In this document: piece after piece, positions 9,058 to 17,820 of the stretch
Layout of the letters: every line of letters starts with the position of its first letter
Numbering within the stretch: position 1 is the stretch's first letter
NCBI GenBank assembly: GCA_965249645.1
Contig: CBDFML010000008.1
Span: 1 to 64,000 of the forward strand
Source of the DNA: CAVOEB01 sp965249645
GTDB taxonomy: Bacteria; Pseudomonadota; Alphaproteobacteria; UBA828; JAPUJA01
DNA: 64,000 bases
Reading direction: 5' to 3'
Translations under genes and position numbers: made by a program
The notes under the pieces: generated by a model
Told to the model about the DNA's origin: nothing
What the model saw: the letters and a program-made list of their open reading frames with translations, nothing else
Databases searched by the model: none

Positions 9058-11366
9058 TGCCCGGCACTGTCGTCATGCTGCACAACCCGTTCCGCCCGGA
9101 GCGGGACCGCGACGTGTTCGCCGTCGCCGAGCCGGTCTCGATCCGTGAATGGCTCGGCGAGCAGGGCATCAGCGAGTTTGAGTGCCCGACGATCTGTTTG
9201 CACAACGCCTCACCGGTGTTGCGCGGCTGCTGGGACGACACCTTCATCAGCGAGGGCGACGTGGTGGCGTTCATTCCGCTGCCCCAGGGCGGCGGAGGCG
9301 GAGGCGGCAAGAACCCGCTGCGGATCGTTCTGATGCTCGCGGTCATGATCGCAGCACCCTATGTCGGCTCCTATCTCGCCGTCGCCGCAGGTTTTGCCGA
9401 GGCGGGTATCGCCGCATCACTCATCACCGCCGGCGTGGCGCTGGCTGGCACGGCGCTCGTCAACGTCCTGATCCCACCACCCAAGCCCTCCGCCATCACC
9501 GCCAACTTCGGCAGCGCGCCGGCGCCGAGCCCGACCTATTCGCTGACCGCCCAGGGCAACCACGCCCGGCTCGCCCAGCCCATCCCGGTGGTCTACGGCC
9601 GTCACCGGGTCTATCCCGACCTCGCCGCCACGCCCTGGGTGGAATACAGCGGCAACGACCAGTACCTGCATCAGCTGCACTGCATCGGCCAAGGCCAATA
9701 CGACCTCGAACAGGTCCGCATCGAGGACACGCCGATCGCCTCCTTCGAGGAGATCGAGACCGAGCTCGTGCCGCCCGGCGGCGCCGTCAGCCTGTTCGAG
9801 GCCGACGTGGTGACAGCACCCGAGATCGCCGGCCAGGAGTTGATTGGCGCCAACGACCGCGAAGAGGGCGACGACGGCTGGATCGGTCCCTTCACCGCCA
9901 ACCCGGCCGGCACCCGTGCGACGGAGATCGGCATCGACGTGGTGATGCCGCGCGGGCTCTATTACGCCACCGCCAGCGACAGCTTCAGTGCCCGCACCAT
10001 CGAATGGGCAGTCGAGGCCCGCGCCATCGACGATGAGGGTGAGGCCGCCGGCGGCTGGTTGGCGCTTGCCTCGGAGAGCGTGACCGCGGCCGAGAACACG
10101 CCGCAGCGCAAGAGCTATCGCTATACCGTCGCCGCCGGGCGCTACGAGGTGAGGGCCCGGCGCACCAACGACAAGAGCGGCGATGCGCGCGCCAGTCACG
10201 AGATTCGCTGGGGCGGCCTCAAGACCTTCCTCGAAGGGGCGCCGGCGTTCGGCGCCGTCACTCTCCTGGCCGTCAGGATGCGCGCCACCGACAATCTCTC
10301 GCAGCGCTCGGCGCGGCTTGTCAACGCCATCGTCACCCGCAGGCTTCCGGTCTGGGACCCTGCGAGCGGCTGGTCCGCGCCGCAACCCACCCGCTCCCTC
10401 GCCTGGGCCTTCGCCGATGCCGCCCGCGCGCCCTATGGCGCCGGGCTCGCCGACGCCCGCATCGATCTCCCGGCGCTGCATGCGCTTGACGCCGTCTGGC
10501 AATCGCGCGGCGACCGCTTCGATGCGATGTTCGATCAAGGCCTCACGGTCTGGGAGGCGCTTACCCGCATCGCCCGCTGCGGCCGCGCGCTGCCCTTCCT
10601 GCAAGGCGGTGTGCTCAGGATCGCCCGCGATGCGCCGAGGATTCTGCCGGTGGCGCTGTTCGGGCCGCGCAACATCGTCAAGGGGAGTTTCCGCGTTCAG
10701 TACGTCATGCCGGGCGAGGACACGGCGGATGCGGTGACCGTGACCTACTTCTCCGAGCGCACCTGGGCGCCCGACGAGGTCACGGCAGCTCTGCCGGGGA
10801 GCGCCGCCGAGGTAACCGGCAAGCCCGCCACGGTCGAGCTGTTCGGCTGCACCGGCGCCGAGCAAGCGATGCGCGAGGGTCTCTACATGGCCGCCGCCAA
10901 CCGCTACCGCCGGCGCATAATGACCTTCCGCACCGAGCTCGAAGGGCTGATCCCGACCTATGGCGATCTCATCGCCATCACCCACGACCTGCCGCGCTGG
11001 GGCCAGGGTGGCGAGGTGACGGCCGTCGACGGCCGCACGCTGACCTTGAGCGAGCCGTTGGAATGGGACGCGGACACGGCCGAACCGCCCGTCCATTACC
11101 TCGCGCTTCGCCGGCGTGACGGTGGCTTGAGCGGTCCCTGGCCGGTCTCGCCCGGTGCCGATGAACGATCCGTCGTGCTGAGCGAGGACCTCGACCTCGA
11201 GTCCTACACCGGCGCCGACGAGGAACGCACCCACTTCGCCTTCGGCGCCGGCGAGGCATGGGACCTGCGGGCGCGCGTGCTGGCCGTGCGGCCGCGCGGC
11301 GAGCAGGTCGAGATCACCGCCGTCGGCGAGGACGCCCGCGTGCACGAGACCGATCAAGCCGCCTGA
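9057..11366 (+). CDS. J-like phage tail tip / host-specificity protein
   Basis: A 769-residue tail protein. The N-terminal 80 residues form a small domain ending in an eight-glycine run. Two hydrophobic segments follow (about residues 85-140), then QPIPVVYGRHRVYPDLA, a hallmark of the J/TipJ group, and a long beta-rich body that ends DARVHETDQAA. J-type proteins form the tail tip and decide host binding. The 3' end has a diverged second copy at 22509-22797. Gene order peptidase then J matches other siphophage-like tail modules. Confidence 0.8.
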   Translation: MPGTVVMLHNPFRPERDRDVFAVAEPVSIREWLGEQGISEFECPTICLHNASPVLRGCWDDTFISEGDVVAFIPLPQGGGGGGGKNPLRIVLMLAVMIAAPYVGSYLAVAAGFAEAGIAASLITAGVALAGTALVNVLIPPPKPSAITANFGSAPAPSPTYSLTAQGNHARLAQPIPVVYGRHRVYPDLAATPWVEYSGNDQYLHQLHCIGQGQYDLEQVRIEDTPIASFEEIETELVPPGGAVSLFEADVVTAPEIAGQELIGANDREEGDDGWIGPFTANPAGTRATEIGIDVVMPRGLYYATASDSFSARTIEWAVEARAIDDEGEAAGGWLALASESVTAAENTPQRKSYRYTVAAGRYEVRARRTNDKSGDARASHEIRWGGLKTFLEGAPAFGAVTLLAVRMRATDNLSQRSARLVNAIVTRRLPVWDPASGWSAPQPTRSLAWAFADAARAPYGAGLADARIDLPALHALDAVWQSRGDRFDAMFDQGLTVWEALTRIARCGRALPFLQGGVLRIARDAPRILPVALFGPRNIVKGSFRVQYVMPGEDTADAVTVTYFSERTWAPDEVTAALPGSAAEVTGKPATVELFGCTGAEQAMREGLYMAAANRYRRRIMTFRTELEGLIPTYGDLIAITHDLPRWGQGGEVTAVDGRTLTLSEPLEWDADTAEPPVHYLALRRRDGGLSGPWPVSPGADERSVVLSEDLDLESYTGADEERTHFAFGAGEAWDLRARVLAVRPRGEQVEITAVGEDARVHETDQAA

Positions 11367-11380
11367 GTGGGGAGACGCCC

Positions 11381-11602
11381 GTGAACGAGACCCATATGAT
11401 CGAGATCGAGCGGGTGCGTGCGGAGGCGGCACGGCACCTCGCGGAGCACGAGATCGCCTGCGAGCGGCGCTACGGCGAGCTCCAGGCGCAGCTCACCAAG
11501 ATCGAGGCGCTTCACATCCGTAACACGTGGCTGCTCGGTGTGATCCTCGTGGGAATGCTCACCGCCTTGGGCAAGGCCTTCTGGCCGGCAGCGTTCGGCT
11601 GA
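11381..11602 (+). CDS. Small single-helix membrane protein of the lysis module
   Basis: A 73-residue protein starting at a GTG, 14 bases after the J-like stop. Residues 1-45 are a charged helical, coiled-coil-like stretch (IEIERVRAEAARHL, QAQLTKIEALHI), followed by one membrane helix (LLGVILVGMLTALGKAF). It lies just before the holin and lysozyme, so an accessory lysis or spanin-like role is possible but unproven. The copy at 22812 confirms it as a real gene. Confidence 0.65.
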   Translation: MNETHMIEIERVRAEAARHLAEHEIACERRYGELQAQLTKIEALHIRNTWLLGVILVGMLTALGKAFWPAAFG

Positions 11603-11734
11603 CGCCGCTCGCAGCCGTCTTCCGCCGCATCTTCTCCACGCACCGATCCCACCGCCGGCCGTCCGCACGGACCCCATCGTGCGCGCGCCGGAGGCCGGGG
11701 CCGGCTTCACCCTCAACCCAATGGGAGGTTCGTC

Positions 11735-12199
11735 ATGCTGACCCTGCTTGGCAGTCTGCTGGGATTCGCCACCAGCGCCATTCCCGACATCATGTCCCTG
11801 TTCCGCGAGCGCGCGGACCGCGCACACGAGCTTGCGGTGCTCGACCGCCAGATGGAGCAGATGCGGCTCGGCCACACCCAGCGCCTCGAGGAGATCGAGG
11901 TCAACGCGGACATCGCCGAGAGCAAAGCCCTCTACAAGCACGATGCGGCGCTGGGCGGCAGCAGCCGATGGGTAGATGGACTGAGGGCCTCGGTGCGCCC
12001 TCTGATCACCTATGCCTTCTTCATCCTGTTCGCGGCCGTCAAGGGATCGGGGCTCTACCTGTTGATCGTGGTCGAGGGCCTGCTCATCGCCGAGGCCCTG
12101 CCGCGTATCTGGGACCCCGAGACCCAGGCGCTGTTCGCCGCCGTGATGAGCTTCTGGTTCGGCAACCGGACGCTGTCGAAGCTCCGGGAGCGGCGCTGA
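11735..12199 (+). CDS. Three-helix holin (GTA-holin type)
   Basis: A 154-residue protein. It has an N-terminal hydrophobic segment (LLGSLLGFATSAIPDIM), a charged helical linker (DRQMEQMRLGHTQRLEEIEV), then two membrane helices separated by a short turn (ITYAFFILFAAVKGSGLYLLIV and ALFAAVMSFWFGN). This is the layout of the family described as holin of three TMs for gene-transfer release. Holins open the inner membrane to release lysozyme. The lysozyme gene follows after 4 bp. Confidence 0.8.
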   Translation: MLTLLGSLLGFATSAIPDIMSLFRERADRAHELAVLDRQMEQMRLGHTQRLEEIEVNADIAESKALYKHDAALGGSSRWVDGLRASVRPLITYAFFILFAAVKGSGLYLLIVVEGLLIAEALPRIWDPETQALFAAVMSFWFGNRTLSKLRERR

Positions 12200-12203
12200 G
12201 GCC

Positions 12204-12653
12204 ATGCGCCATCTCACCGATGAGGGCCTCGCCCTGATCAAGCGCTTCGAGGGGTTTAGCCCTGAGATCTACATCTGCTCCGGCGGCTGGCCGACCATCG
12301 GCTACGGCCATGTGGTGCACGACGACGAGCGCGAGCGGTTCGCGGACGGCATCGACGAGGCGGAGGCCGAAGCGCTGCTACGCTGCGATGTGGAGGTCGC
12401 CGAGCGGGCCGTGCTGCGGCTGATCCGCGTCCCGCTCGAGGACGGCCGGTTCGACGCTCTCTGCTCATTTGCCTTCAATCTCGGCACCGGTGCGCTACAG
12501 CGCTCGACGCTTAGGCACAAGGTCAACCGCGAGGAGCACACAGCCGTTCCGCCCGAGTTCCGGCGCTGGGTGTGGGCCGGCGGGCGGAAGCTCAGGGGGT
12601 TGGTGCGGCGGCGCGAGGCCGAGGCAAGTCTCTATGCGGAGGGCCTGCACTAA
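12204..12653 (+). CDS. Phage lysozyme (GH24 endolysin), copy 1
   Basis: A 149-residue T4-type lysozyme that cleaves the glycan strands of peptidoglycan. The catalytic triad order is visible: Glu in KRFEGFSP, then Cys in IYICSGGW at the position where T4 lysozyme has Asp, then Thr in WPTIGYGH. FNLGTGALQRSTL is the conserved helix near residue 93. The C terminus, RRWVWAGGRKLRGL plus an RRREAEA tail, reappears as fragments at four other places in this window. No signal peptide, so it depends on the holin. Confidence 0.9.
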   Translation: MRHLTDEGLALIKRFEGFSPEIYICSGGWPTIGYGHVVHDDERERFADGIDEAEAEALLRCDVEVAERAVLRLIRVPLEDGRFDALCSFAFNLGTGALQRSTLRHKVNREEHTAVPPEFRRWVWAGGRKLRGLVRRREAEASLYAEGLH

Positions 12654-12725
12654 ACGAGTTGGACAGCGAGCGGAATCCTCGTCAGGTTAGAACTACTGTT
12701 GCTGTTTTGCCGATAGAGTTCATTG

Positions 12726-13094
12726 ATGAATGAAAACGACGAGGAACGCATTGCCGCCCATCTGGCCAAGATCACGGCCTTAATGTGCGTTCGCAACACG
12801 CAGCTCGAGGATATTCACACCGGACTCGTCCCCGTCAGCCGAACAGGGGACTAGTCGGATGTCATGGTCATCGACGCGGATGGGCGCAAAACCCCTTGGC
12901 CGAAGGTCTCGCATTTCGATGACGATGCGATGCGGGATCTCATGAAGCAGGTCGTCAACCGACTCTATTCGCTTCAGCTACTGTCGGGCGATCCGGGGTT
13001 TCAGAGCTGGATGGCTCGTTGGGAGACGGTCGCTCGAAAGTGGGATGAGCCGGAACTGGATGCCGGCTTTCTGAACGCCCTCGATCATTCCTGA
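12726..13094 (+). pseudogene. 122-codon phage gene with internal stop
   Basis: Same gene as the intact copy at 24157-24525 (starts MNENDEERIAAHLAK, ends LDAGFL plus about six residues). In this copy a TAG at 12852-12854 stands where the other copy has TAT (Tyr), so the product is cut after 42 residues. The remaining codons are still in frame and well preserved, so the mutation looks recent. Function unknown; the protein is small, acidic and helical. Confidence 0.75.
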
Positions 13095-13105
13095 ACAGGT
13101 TGGGT

Positions 13106-13162
13106 AGGCGTTGGGTGTGGGCCGGCGGGCGCAAGCTCAAGGGCCTCTGGAGGCGGCGCTGA
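13106..13162 (+). pseudogene. Lysozyme 3'-end fragment (scar 1)
   Basis: Nineteen codons giving RRWVWAGGRKLKGLW and a short arginine tail with stop, matching the last part of the lysozyme genes at 12204 and 23637. It has no 5' part and cannot be expressed as an enzyme. Confidence 0.8.
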
Positions 13163-13165
13163 CGC

Positions 13166-13789
13166 CTAGGAGGAAGGCCTTACCACTATTGCGAACCACC
13201 CCTCAGGACTAATCTCCACCGGCAGGCTGAAAGGAATGAATATTTGATCCACATAGGCGAAGGAGAATTCCGGTGAAGACTGCCCAACCTTCCTGTTATC
13301 CGCCGCGACGAGGATGCTAAATTTCTGCGCTCGATCTACTCTGATGGTTCCCTCGACGGCATAACCATACACGGCCTTTTCGGTCTTGTTTCCCGTTTCG
13401 ACTATCCGATTTTCGCTATCAATCACAACAACATGCGGCAGCAGCGTTTTCTTCCTAAAACCAAAACACTCAAAGCACCCGGAAACTACGCGTATTTGAT
13501 AGTTTCCAGAATCCAAAACCGGCGTCGAAAAGACTTTGTAGTTTGCCAGTGCGTCACCGATTCTGATGACATGCCCGTCAATCGTTATTTCGGCCTTTTC
13601 CGCCTCTCCAAGGCTTAGCTGTTTCGCCTTGGACTGAATGACAGCCTCTTGGACCGAATTCATGACGCTTGAATGGGAAGTTATGAGCCTATTGTAGTCA
13701 TCGAGCGGAACGCTGGAGCACGCCGCAACAAGTACAGCCAACATCAGGGTGGGAATTACGCCGAATATATTAGCTTTGTGAGAACCCAT
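13166..13789 (-). CDS. Lipoprotein, weakly MalM-like
   Basis: A 207-residue protein with a clear lipoprotein signal: hydrophobic IPTLMLAVLVAAC with the lipobox cysteine near residue 23. The start at 13789 is chosen because it places the signal at the N terminus; the frame extends about 30 codons upstream without meaning. The middle part (YKVFSTPVLDSGNYQI, then LPHVVVIDSENRIV) recalls the MalM family of periplasmic proteins, but only loosely. It lies downstream of the toxin and immunity cluster on the same strand; a link is not shown. Confidence 0.65.
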   Translation of the reverse strand: MGSHKANIFGVIPTLMLAVLVAACSSVPLDDYNRLITSHSSVMNSVQEAVIQSKAKQLSLGEAEKAEITIDGHVIRIGDALANYKVFSTPVLDSGNYQIRVVSGCFECFGFRKKTLLPHVVVIDSENRIVETGNKTEKAVYGYAVEGTIRVDRAQKFSILVAADNRKVGQSSPEFSFAYVDQIFIPFSLPVEISPEGWFAIVVRPSS

Positions 13790-13894
13790 TTCTGTGCTCC
13801 ATCCGGTCCGAAAGATCCCCCGAAGAGGGGGTCGCCAAACCCTGATTTTCCGTTTTCTATCCCTTGTTGCATACAAGAGAGTGGGGTCGTTGTG

Positions 13895-14338
13895 TTAGAT
13901 GATTGCAATACGAAACACGAGGTCATCGAAATCATCGTCGGGACGTCCGTCGTTGCAAAGATACCGGCGACACGCGCCGTCTTCCTCGACAATCATGGCG
14001 GCTCCGTTGTGCCCAGAGTCCATCACGCCGTTACCAGTATCCCAAACGTTCTTGACCCAGAGCACGCCTTTCTTGGAGGTAACTGACACCACAACTTCCT
14101 TCGGCGCCGTATCTTGCCACAAAACAGTCTTTTTGTTTATCTTTAGGCCGTCCACTTCGAACCAGCCATCGGTGGTGAGAAACACGCCTTGGCGCCAATC
14201 CGAAGCGACACTCTCGAAAGTTAAACGGATTGAGGCGGATGACCCGATTGGAACTCTGTCAGATAAATGAATTGTCCGCCCGTTGTATTCGATCGGCTGC
14301 CCTTTTGATTGTATGAAAAGACTTCCAAACGCTGGCAT
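13895..14338 (-). CDS. Hypothetical protein, candidate immunity protein
   Basis: A 147-residue protein that starts 4 bp after the stop of the orphan LHH nuclease module, the usual place for its immunity gene. It is beta-rich (RTIHLSDRVPIGSSASIRL, FLTTDGWFEVDGL) and ends acidic (GRPDDDFDDLVFRI). No family recognised. The immunity role is inferred from position alone. The ATG at 14338 is chosen; an earlier in-frame ATG at 14461 would overlap the nuclease module. Confidence 0.55.
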   Translation of the reverse strand: MPAFGSLFIQSKGQPIEYNGRTIHLSDRVPIGSSASIRLTFESVASDWRQGVFLTTDGWFEVDGLKINKKTVLWQDTAPKEVVVSVTSKKGVLWVKNVWDTGNGVMDSGHNGAAMIVEEDGACRRYLCNDGRPDDDFDDLVFRIAII

Positions 14339-14342
14339 CGTT

Positions 14343-14540
14343 CTAGTCTCCAGTGTTCCGGTAGCGGTCAATTGCGGCGTGTTCGTCCGGCCATAGCGGC
14401 TCAAAATCGAACAGTCCACCCTCCCGTTGGGGTGGAGTGTGATGCAATTCCATACTTTCAAAGCGCCCAGTCTTGTGATTCAGCCGCTGCGGCGCAAGCC
14501 CTCTTTGACCAAACGGCCCGCGCGCAGCGTAGCTCTTCAC
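14343..14540 (-). CDS. Orphan toxin tip with LHH nuclease motif
   Basis: A 65-residue frame from a GTG. The core (RLNHKTGRFESMELHHTPPQ, then LFDFEPLWPDEHAAIDRYR) carries the LHH signature and the second conserved histidine of the LHH group of HNH/EndoVII-fold nucleases, found at the tips of polymorphic toxins. No export domain is attached. The frame lies in phase with the stop of the upstream immunity gene, 18 bp before this start, and begins with a short GGPVKSYAARGPFG linker. This is the form of an orphan toxin tip held in reserve behind an active toxin-immunity pair. Confidence 0.65.
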   Translation of the reverse strand: MKSYAARGPFGQRGLAPQRLNHKTGRFESMELHHTPPQREGGLFDFEPLWPDEHAAIDRYRNTGD

Positions 14541-14558
14541 TGGGCCCCCGGAATGTAG

Positions 14559-14882
14559 TTAGACAGATTTTCTCCTCCGATTGAGAAAGTCTTGGAATTT
14601 GGGCCAAAATCGATGATCCACCCTGCACTCGTTTTCGTCGTTCAATTCAAGGAAAAGGGCCATCTCACGAGCTCTGGCCTCACCGAGCGTAAAATGTGAA
14701 TTCGGACGTTCCATTATCTCCAAGTACAAATATTCAAACGCCATGCCGTATTCACTATGATCCTTGTAGTGTTGAATATCTGACAATCTAGCCGTCGGGA
14801 TCACGCTTGAATTGGCATCGATCTCCGATTGCAAAGACTCGACTAACTTTGTCCAATCACACTTTTTGTCTGCCCAGGTCAT
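14559..14882 (-). CDS. MafI-like immunity protein for the EndoU toxin
   Basis: A 107-residue helical protein whose ATG overlaps the toxin stop by one base (TAATG). DIQHYKDHSEYGMAFEYLYL followed by EIMERP resembles the MafI family, small cytoplasmic proteins that neutralise EndoU-type RNases. Tight coupling to the EndoU-domain gene supports this. Family assignment rests on pattern recall; a profile search would confirm it. Confidence 0.7.
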   Translation of the reverse strand: MTWADKKCDWTKLVESLQSEIDANSSVIPTARLSDIQHYKDHSEYGMAFEYLYLEIMERPNSHFTLGEARAREMALFLELNDENECRVDHRFWPKFQDFLNRRRKSV

Positions 14883-15507
14883 TATGGCCCCGGATTTGCT
14901 GGAACGTTGATGGGATATCCGGTCGTTATCTGCCCGGCTTTTGCATTGTCATCAGGGAAGAAATTTACCTGAATTTCTATGCCATCACGCGTCCCAACGA
15001 CGTACGGAGTTCCTCTGTTATCTACTTGCCGGACTAAACTTGGATCGGTTGCGATGTCTGAAATCTGATGAATGATCCTTTCATCATCCCAATGGGAAGG
15101 AAATTCCGTCTTGTCGGGCTTGCCTGCCCCCGGCCTATGGTATTTAAGAATATGCTCTCTGGCGCCTTTCGTTAAGTCAACATAATCATCAATTTGGCTC
15201 AGTGTCCGGTTCGGCACTCCCACTCGGCCGCCGAGCAGCTTTCCTCCGCCGAGGGTGGAAAGCCCGAGGCCGACGAGGACGGACTCGGCGGTTCCGGCGA
15301 TGTGGCCGGCATCGGCCAGCACGGTGACGAACTCCTCGCGGCTGATCTTGCCGTCTATGAACCGCGCAACGGCGAGGTCGGTTTTCTTGAGCAGCTCAGG
15401 GTAGTGCTCCAAGTCTCTGATCTTCTCGACCGTTCCCTTGACGGCGCCGACCACTTTATCCAACAGGACATCGCAAGCCTCGGTGTTCATCGTGCAATTG
15501 ACGGTGG
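14882..15507 (-). pseudogene. Polymorphic toxin C-terminal part with EndoU RNase domain
   Basis: About 208 codons of a large secreted toxin, 5' end removed by the IS21 copy at 15508. The upstream part is a helical linker (VVGAVKGTVEKIRDLE, then a glycine-rich GLSTLGGGKLLGGR stretch). The last 85 residues match bacterial EndoU RNases: EHILKYHRPGAGKPDKTEFP with the first catalytic histidine, DERIIHQISDIATDP, and the final ITTGYPIN motif. These domains cleave RNA in rival cells. Without its delivery domain it cannot be exported. Confidence 0.8.
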
Positions 15508-16224
15508 TGAGAACGGCGGCGCAATAATCCCCCACTGAAGCGGCCGGTTGATCCGGCTGTGGCGGACCAAAATGGGACCGTCTATAGCCTTCTGTCAGGG
15601 TTGCTCTGACTGGAAGGCGGGGGGATGTATCGGGTGGAGTTGTACGCGCGGGTCCGGCGGGCGTGTCGTGTCGAGGGGATGAGCACCCGCGAGGCCTCGC
15701 GGGTGTTCGGGCTGGACCGCAAGACGGTGCGCAAGATGCTGTCGTTCTCGGTGCCGCCGGGATATCGCCGGAGCGTGCCGCGGAGGCGTCCGAAGCTGGA
15801 CGCATTCACGGGGATTATCGATCGGATCCTGGAGGACGATCGGACCAGCCACCACAAGCAACGGCACACGGCGAAGCGGATCTTCGACCGTCTCCGGGAC
15901 GAGTACGGGTTCACCGGCGGCTACACCATCGTGAAGGACTATGTCCGTGAGCGGCGGCTTCGGTCGCGCGAGATGTTCGTGCCGCTCGTCCATTCCCCCG
16001 GCCACGCCCAGGCGGACTTCGGCGAGGCGATGGCGGTGATCGGCGGTGTGGCGCGCAAGGTCCACTTCCTTGCCTTCGACCTTCCCCACAGTGATGGTTG
16101 CTTCGTGAAGGCCTATCCGGCGGAGACGACCGAGGCGTTCTGCGATGGCCACAACGCGGCGGTTGCGTTCTTCGGCGGCGTCCCCCGCTCCATCCTGTAC
16201 GACAACACCAAGCTGGCGGTTGCC
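15508..16224 (+). mobile_element. IS21-family element, copy 2 (left part only)
   Basis: The left end (TGAGAACGGCGGCGCAATAA) and first 717 bp of the same element as copy 1, nearly identical in sequence. It is interrupted at 16225 by an IS3 element, and the rest of the IS21 is absent on the far side, so a deletion or exchange followed. Confidence 0.9.
15625..16224 (+). pseudogene. istA: Truncated istA (copy 2)
   Basis: The first 200 codons of IstA, differing from copy 1 by Leu to Phe in the REMFVPL segment, up to the second catalytic Asp (YDNTKLAVA). It is cut by the IS3 left end, so it is inactive. Confidence 0.9.
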
Positions 16225-16290
16225 TGTCCTGCCCCCTTATAACTGTGCCACGTAATTCGTGATTTTCTACGAAGCTGTGGAGGTATTGGG

Positions 16291-16578
16291 ATGGCAAGGA
16301 AGCGATATAGCGATGAGGATGTATTGAATTTGCTGCGTCAGATTGAGCTCAGTGTGGCGTCTGGCAGCAGTGTAGAGACGGCCTGCCGCTCAGCCGGCAT
16401 CAGCGATGCGACATATTACAATTGGCGCAAGAAGTACGGCGGGATGGGCAAGTCACAGCTTCAGGAGCTCAAGGGCCTTGAGAAGGAGAACACCCGCCTC
16501 AAGAGAATTGTTGCGGATCTTGAACTGGACAAGCTGATCCTCAAGGAGAGCCTCGATTACCTAAAGCCGAAGGTCTGA
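16291..16578 (+). CDS. IS3-family OrfA (DNA-binding part)
   Basis: A 95-residue protein. The helix-turn-helix region (ETACRSAGISDATYYNWRKK) is followed by a leucine-zipper-like helix (LKGLEKENTRLKRIVADLEL). OrfA binds the element ends and, fused by a ribosomal frameshift to OrfB, makes the transposase. Confidence 0.93.
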   Translation: MARKRYSDEDVLNLLRQIELSVASGSSVETACRSAGISDATYYNWRKKYGGMGKSQLQELKGLEKENTRLKRIVADLELDKLILKESLDYLKPKV

Positions 16579-16610
16579 CGATTGCCGATCTGCGTCAGGC
16601 TGTAGTCCAT

Positions 16611-17408
16611 GTGCGTCAGAAGCTCGGGCCATCCGAGCGGCGGGCTTGCAGAACGATCGGCGTGGCACGCTCCACACAGCGCTATGAGGCATCCCCAGGA
16701 GATGATGACAGCCTTCGGCTGGCTGTGGTCAGACTGGCAAAGCACTATGGCCGCTATGGCTACAGGAAGATCGCCGAGCTGCTTCGCATTGAAGGCTGGG
16801 AAGTCAATCACAAGAAGGTAGAACGGCTCTGGAGGGAAGAGGGTCTCCAGATACCGCAGCGTCACAGGAAGCGGAAGCGTCTCTATCACAAGGACAGCTC
16901 CGTCATCCGGCTGCGCCCCAGGTATCAGAACCATATCTGGAGTATAGACTTCGTCCACGACAAGCTGGCCAGCGGCCGGCCTTACAAGATGTTGACCGTG
17001 CTGGATGAGTACACCCGTGAAGCCCTGTGCGTGGCCGTGAAGCCCCGAATGGGCAATGCGGAGGTTCTCGAAGCTCTCTATCCGCTCTTCCTGAAACGCG
17101 GCAGGCCAGAGTTTATCAGGTCAGACAATGGTCCTGAGTTCATCGCACAGAACTTCCAGGCCTGGCTTATCAGGGTCGGGATCAAGCCCATCCGTATCTA
17201 TCCGGGGAGCCCCTGGGAAAACGGTTACAACGAGCGCTTCAACGGCACCCTGCGCAGGGAAGTTCTCAATGCTGAGTGGTTCACTTCAATCAGACAGGCT
17301 CAAATCGTCATCGAAGCCTGGCTCAAACAGTACAATCACATCCGCCCGCATCAGTCTCTGAACATGCGTCCACCCGCGCCCGAGACTCTATCAGGAACTG
17401 GTACATAG
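16611..17408 (+). CDS. IS3-family OrfB transposase
   Basis: A 265-residue catalytic subunit with a DDE core: IWSIDFVHD, FIRSDNGPEF and the YNERFNGTLRREV glutamate segment. The open frame continues upstream to overlap the OrfA end (KAEGLTIADLRQAV), so expression may be as an OrfAB fusion by a -1 shift or from the GTG at 16611. Intact in both copies. Confidence 0.92.
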   Translation: MRQKLGPSERRACRTIGVARSTQRYEASPGDDDSLRLAVVRLAKHYGRYGYRKIAELLRIEGWEVNHKKVERLWREEGLQIPQRHRKRKRLYHKDSSVIRLRPRYQNHIWSIDFVHDKLASGRPYKMLTVLDEYTREALCVAVKPRMGNAEVLEALYPLFLKRGRPEFIRSDNGPEFIAQNFQAWLIRVGIKPIRIYPGSPWENGYNERFNGTLRREVLNAEWFTSIRQAQIVIEAWLKQYNHIRPHQSLNMRPPAPETLSGTGT

Positions 17409-17423
17409 AATTGGGGCTTTACA

Positions 17424-17692
17424 GTCGCTGCCCCAAGTCGGCATCATTGCGAGATTACAGGGCTGAAATCATCGAGCATGTCATTGATCCCTGCATGTTG
17501 GCCCATATTCGTGATGACCCTGTCGGGTTCACGGGCATAAGCGAGGCTGAAGCTTTAGCGATGGTGAAATTGCAAAGCAAGGCGGCCGTAGAAAACACGA
17601 TCACTCAGTTGCAGCCCTCAGTCACCGAAATGGACCGGGCCACGCGGATTACGTTCTATGCCATTACGGAGGAAATCTGCAAAGACCAATGA
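17424..17692 (+). pseudogene. 3' fragment of an unknown gene
   Basis: About 88 codons directly after the IS3 right end, in one frame and ending at 17692. It is helical (SEAEALAMVKLQSKAAVENT, RATRITFYAITEEIC). The 5' part is not found on the other side of the IS. No family recognised. Confidence 0.45.
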
Positions 17693-17820
17693 TACCAATC
17701 CTTCCCTCAATACAGGGTTTTAAGCCCCTTAAGTTACACATGTGCTTCCTTAAATCGGAGAGCGAATAAAATTTCCGATGGGGAGTTTACGAGTACAACT
17801 CGGCTCATATGGAGGCCAAA

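Larger units (their letters stand above)
16225..17423 (+). mobile_element. IS3-family insertion sequence, copy A
   Basis: A 1,199-bp element of the IS407 type with two overlapping-phase frames. The left end is TGTCCTGCCCCCTTATAAC. The right end, read inward, begins TGTAAAGCCCCAATTC, giving imperfect inverted repeats that share the TGT and GCC positions. The flanks (TTGCC and GTCGC) show no target duplication. Copy B at 26577 has the same length and almost the same sequence, so exchange between copies is likely. Confidence 0.9.

Noticed and set aside
9417..11432. A 671-codon open frame on the minus strand
   Set aside because: Antisense to the J-like tail gene; low-complexity Gly/Ala/Arg composition without motifs.
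16579..16610. IS3 OrfA/OrfB phase change as a damaging frameshift
   Set aside because: Two overlapping-phase frames are normal for this family, and both copies share the arrangement.
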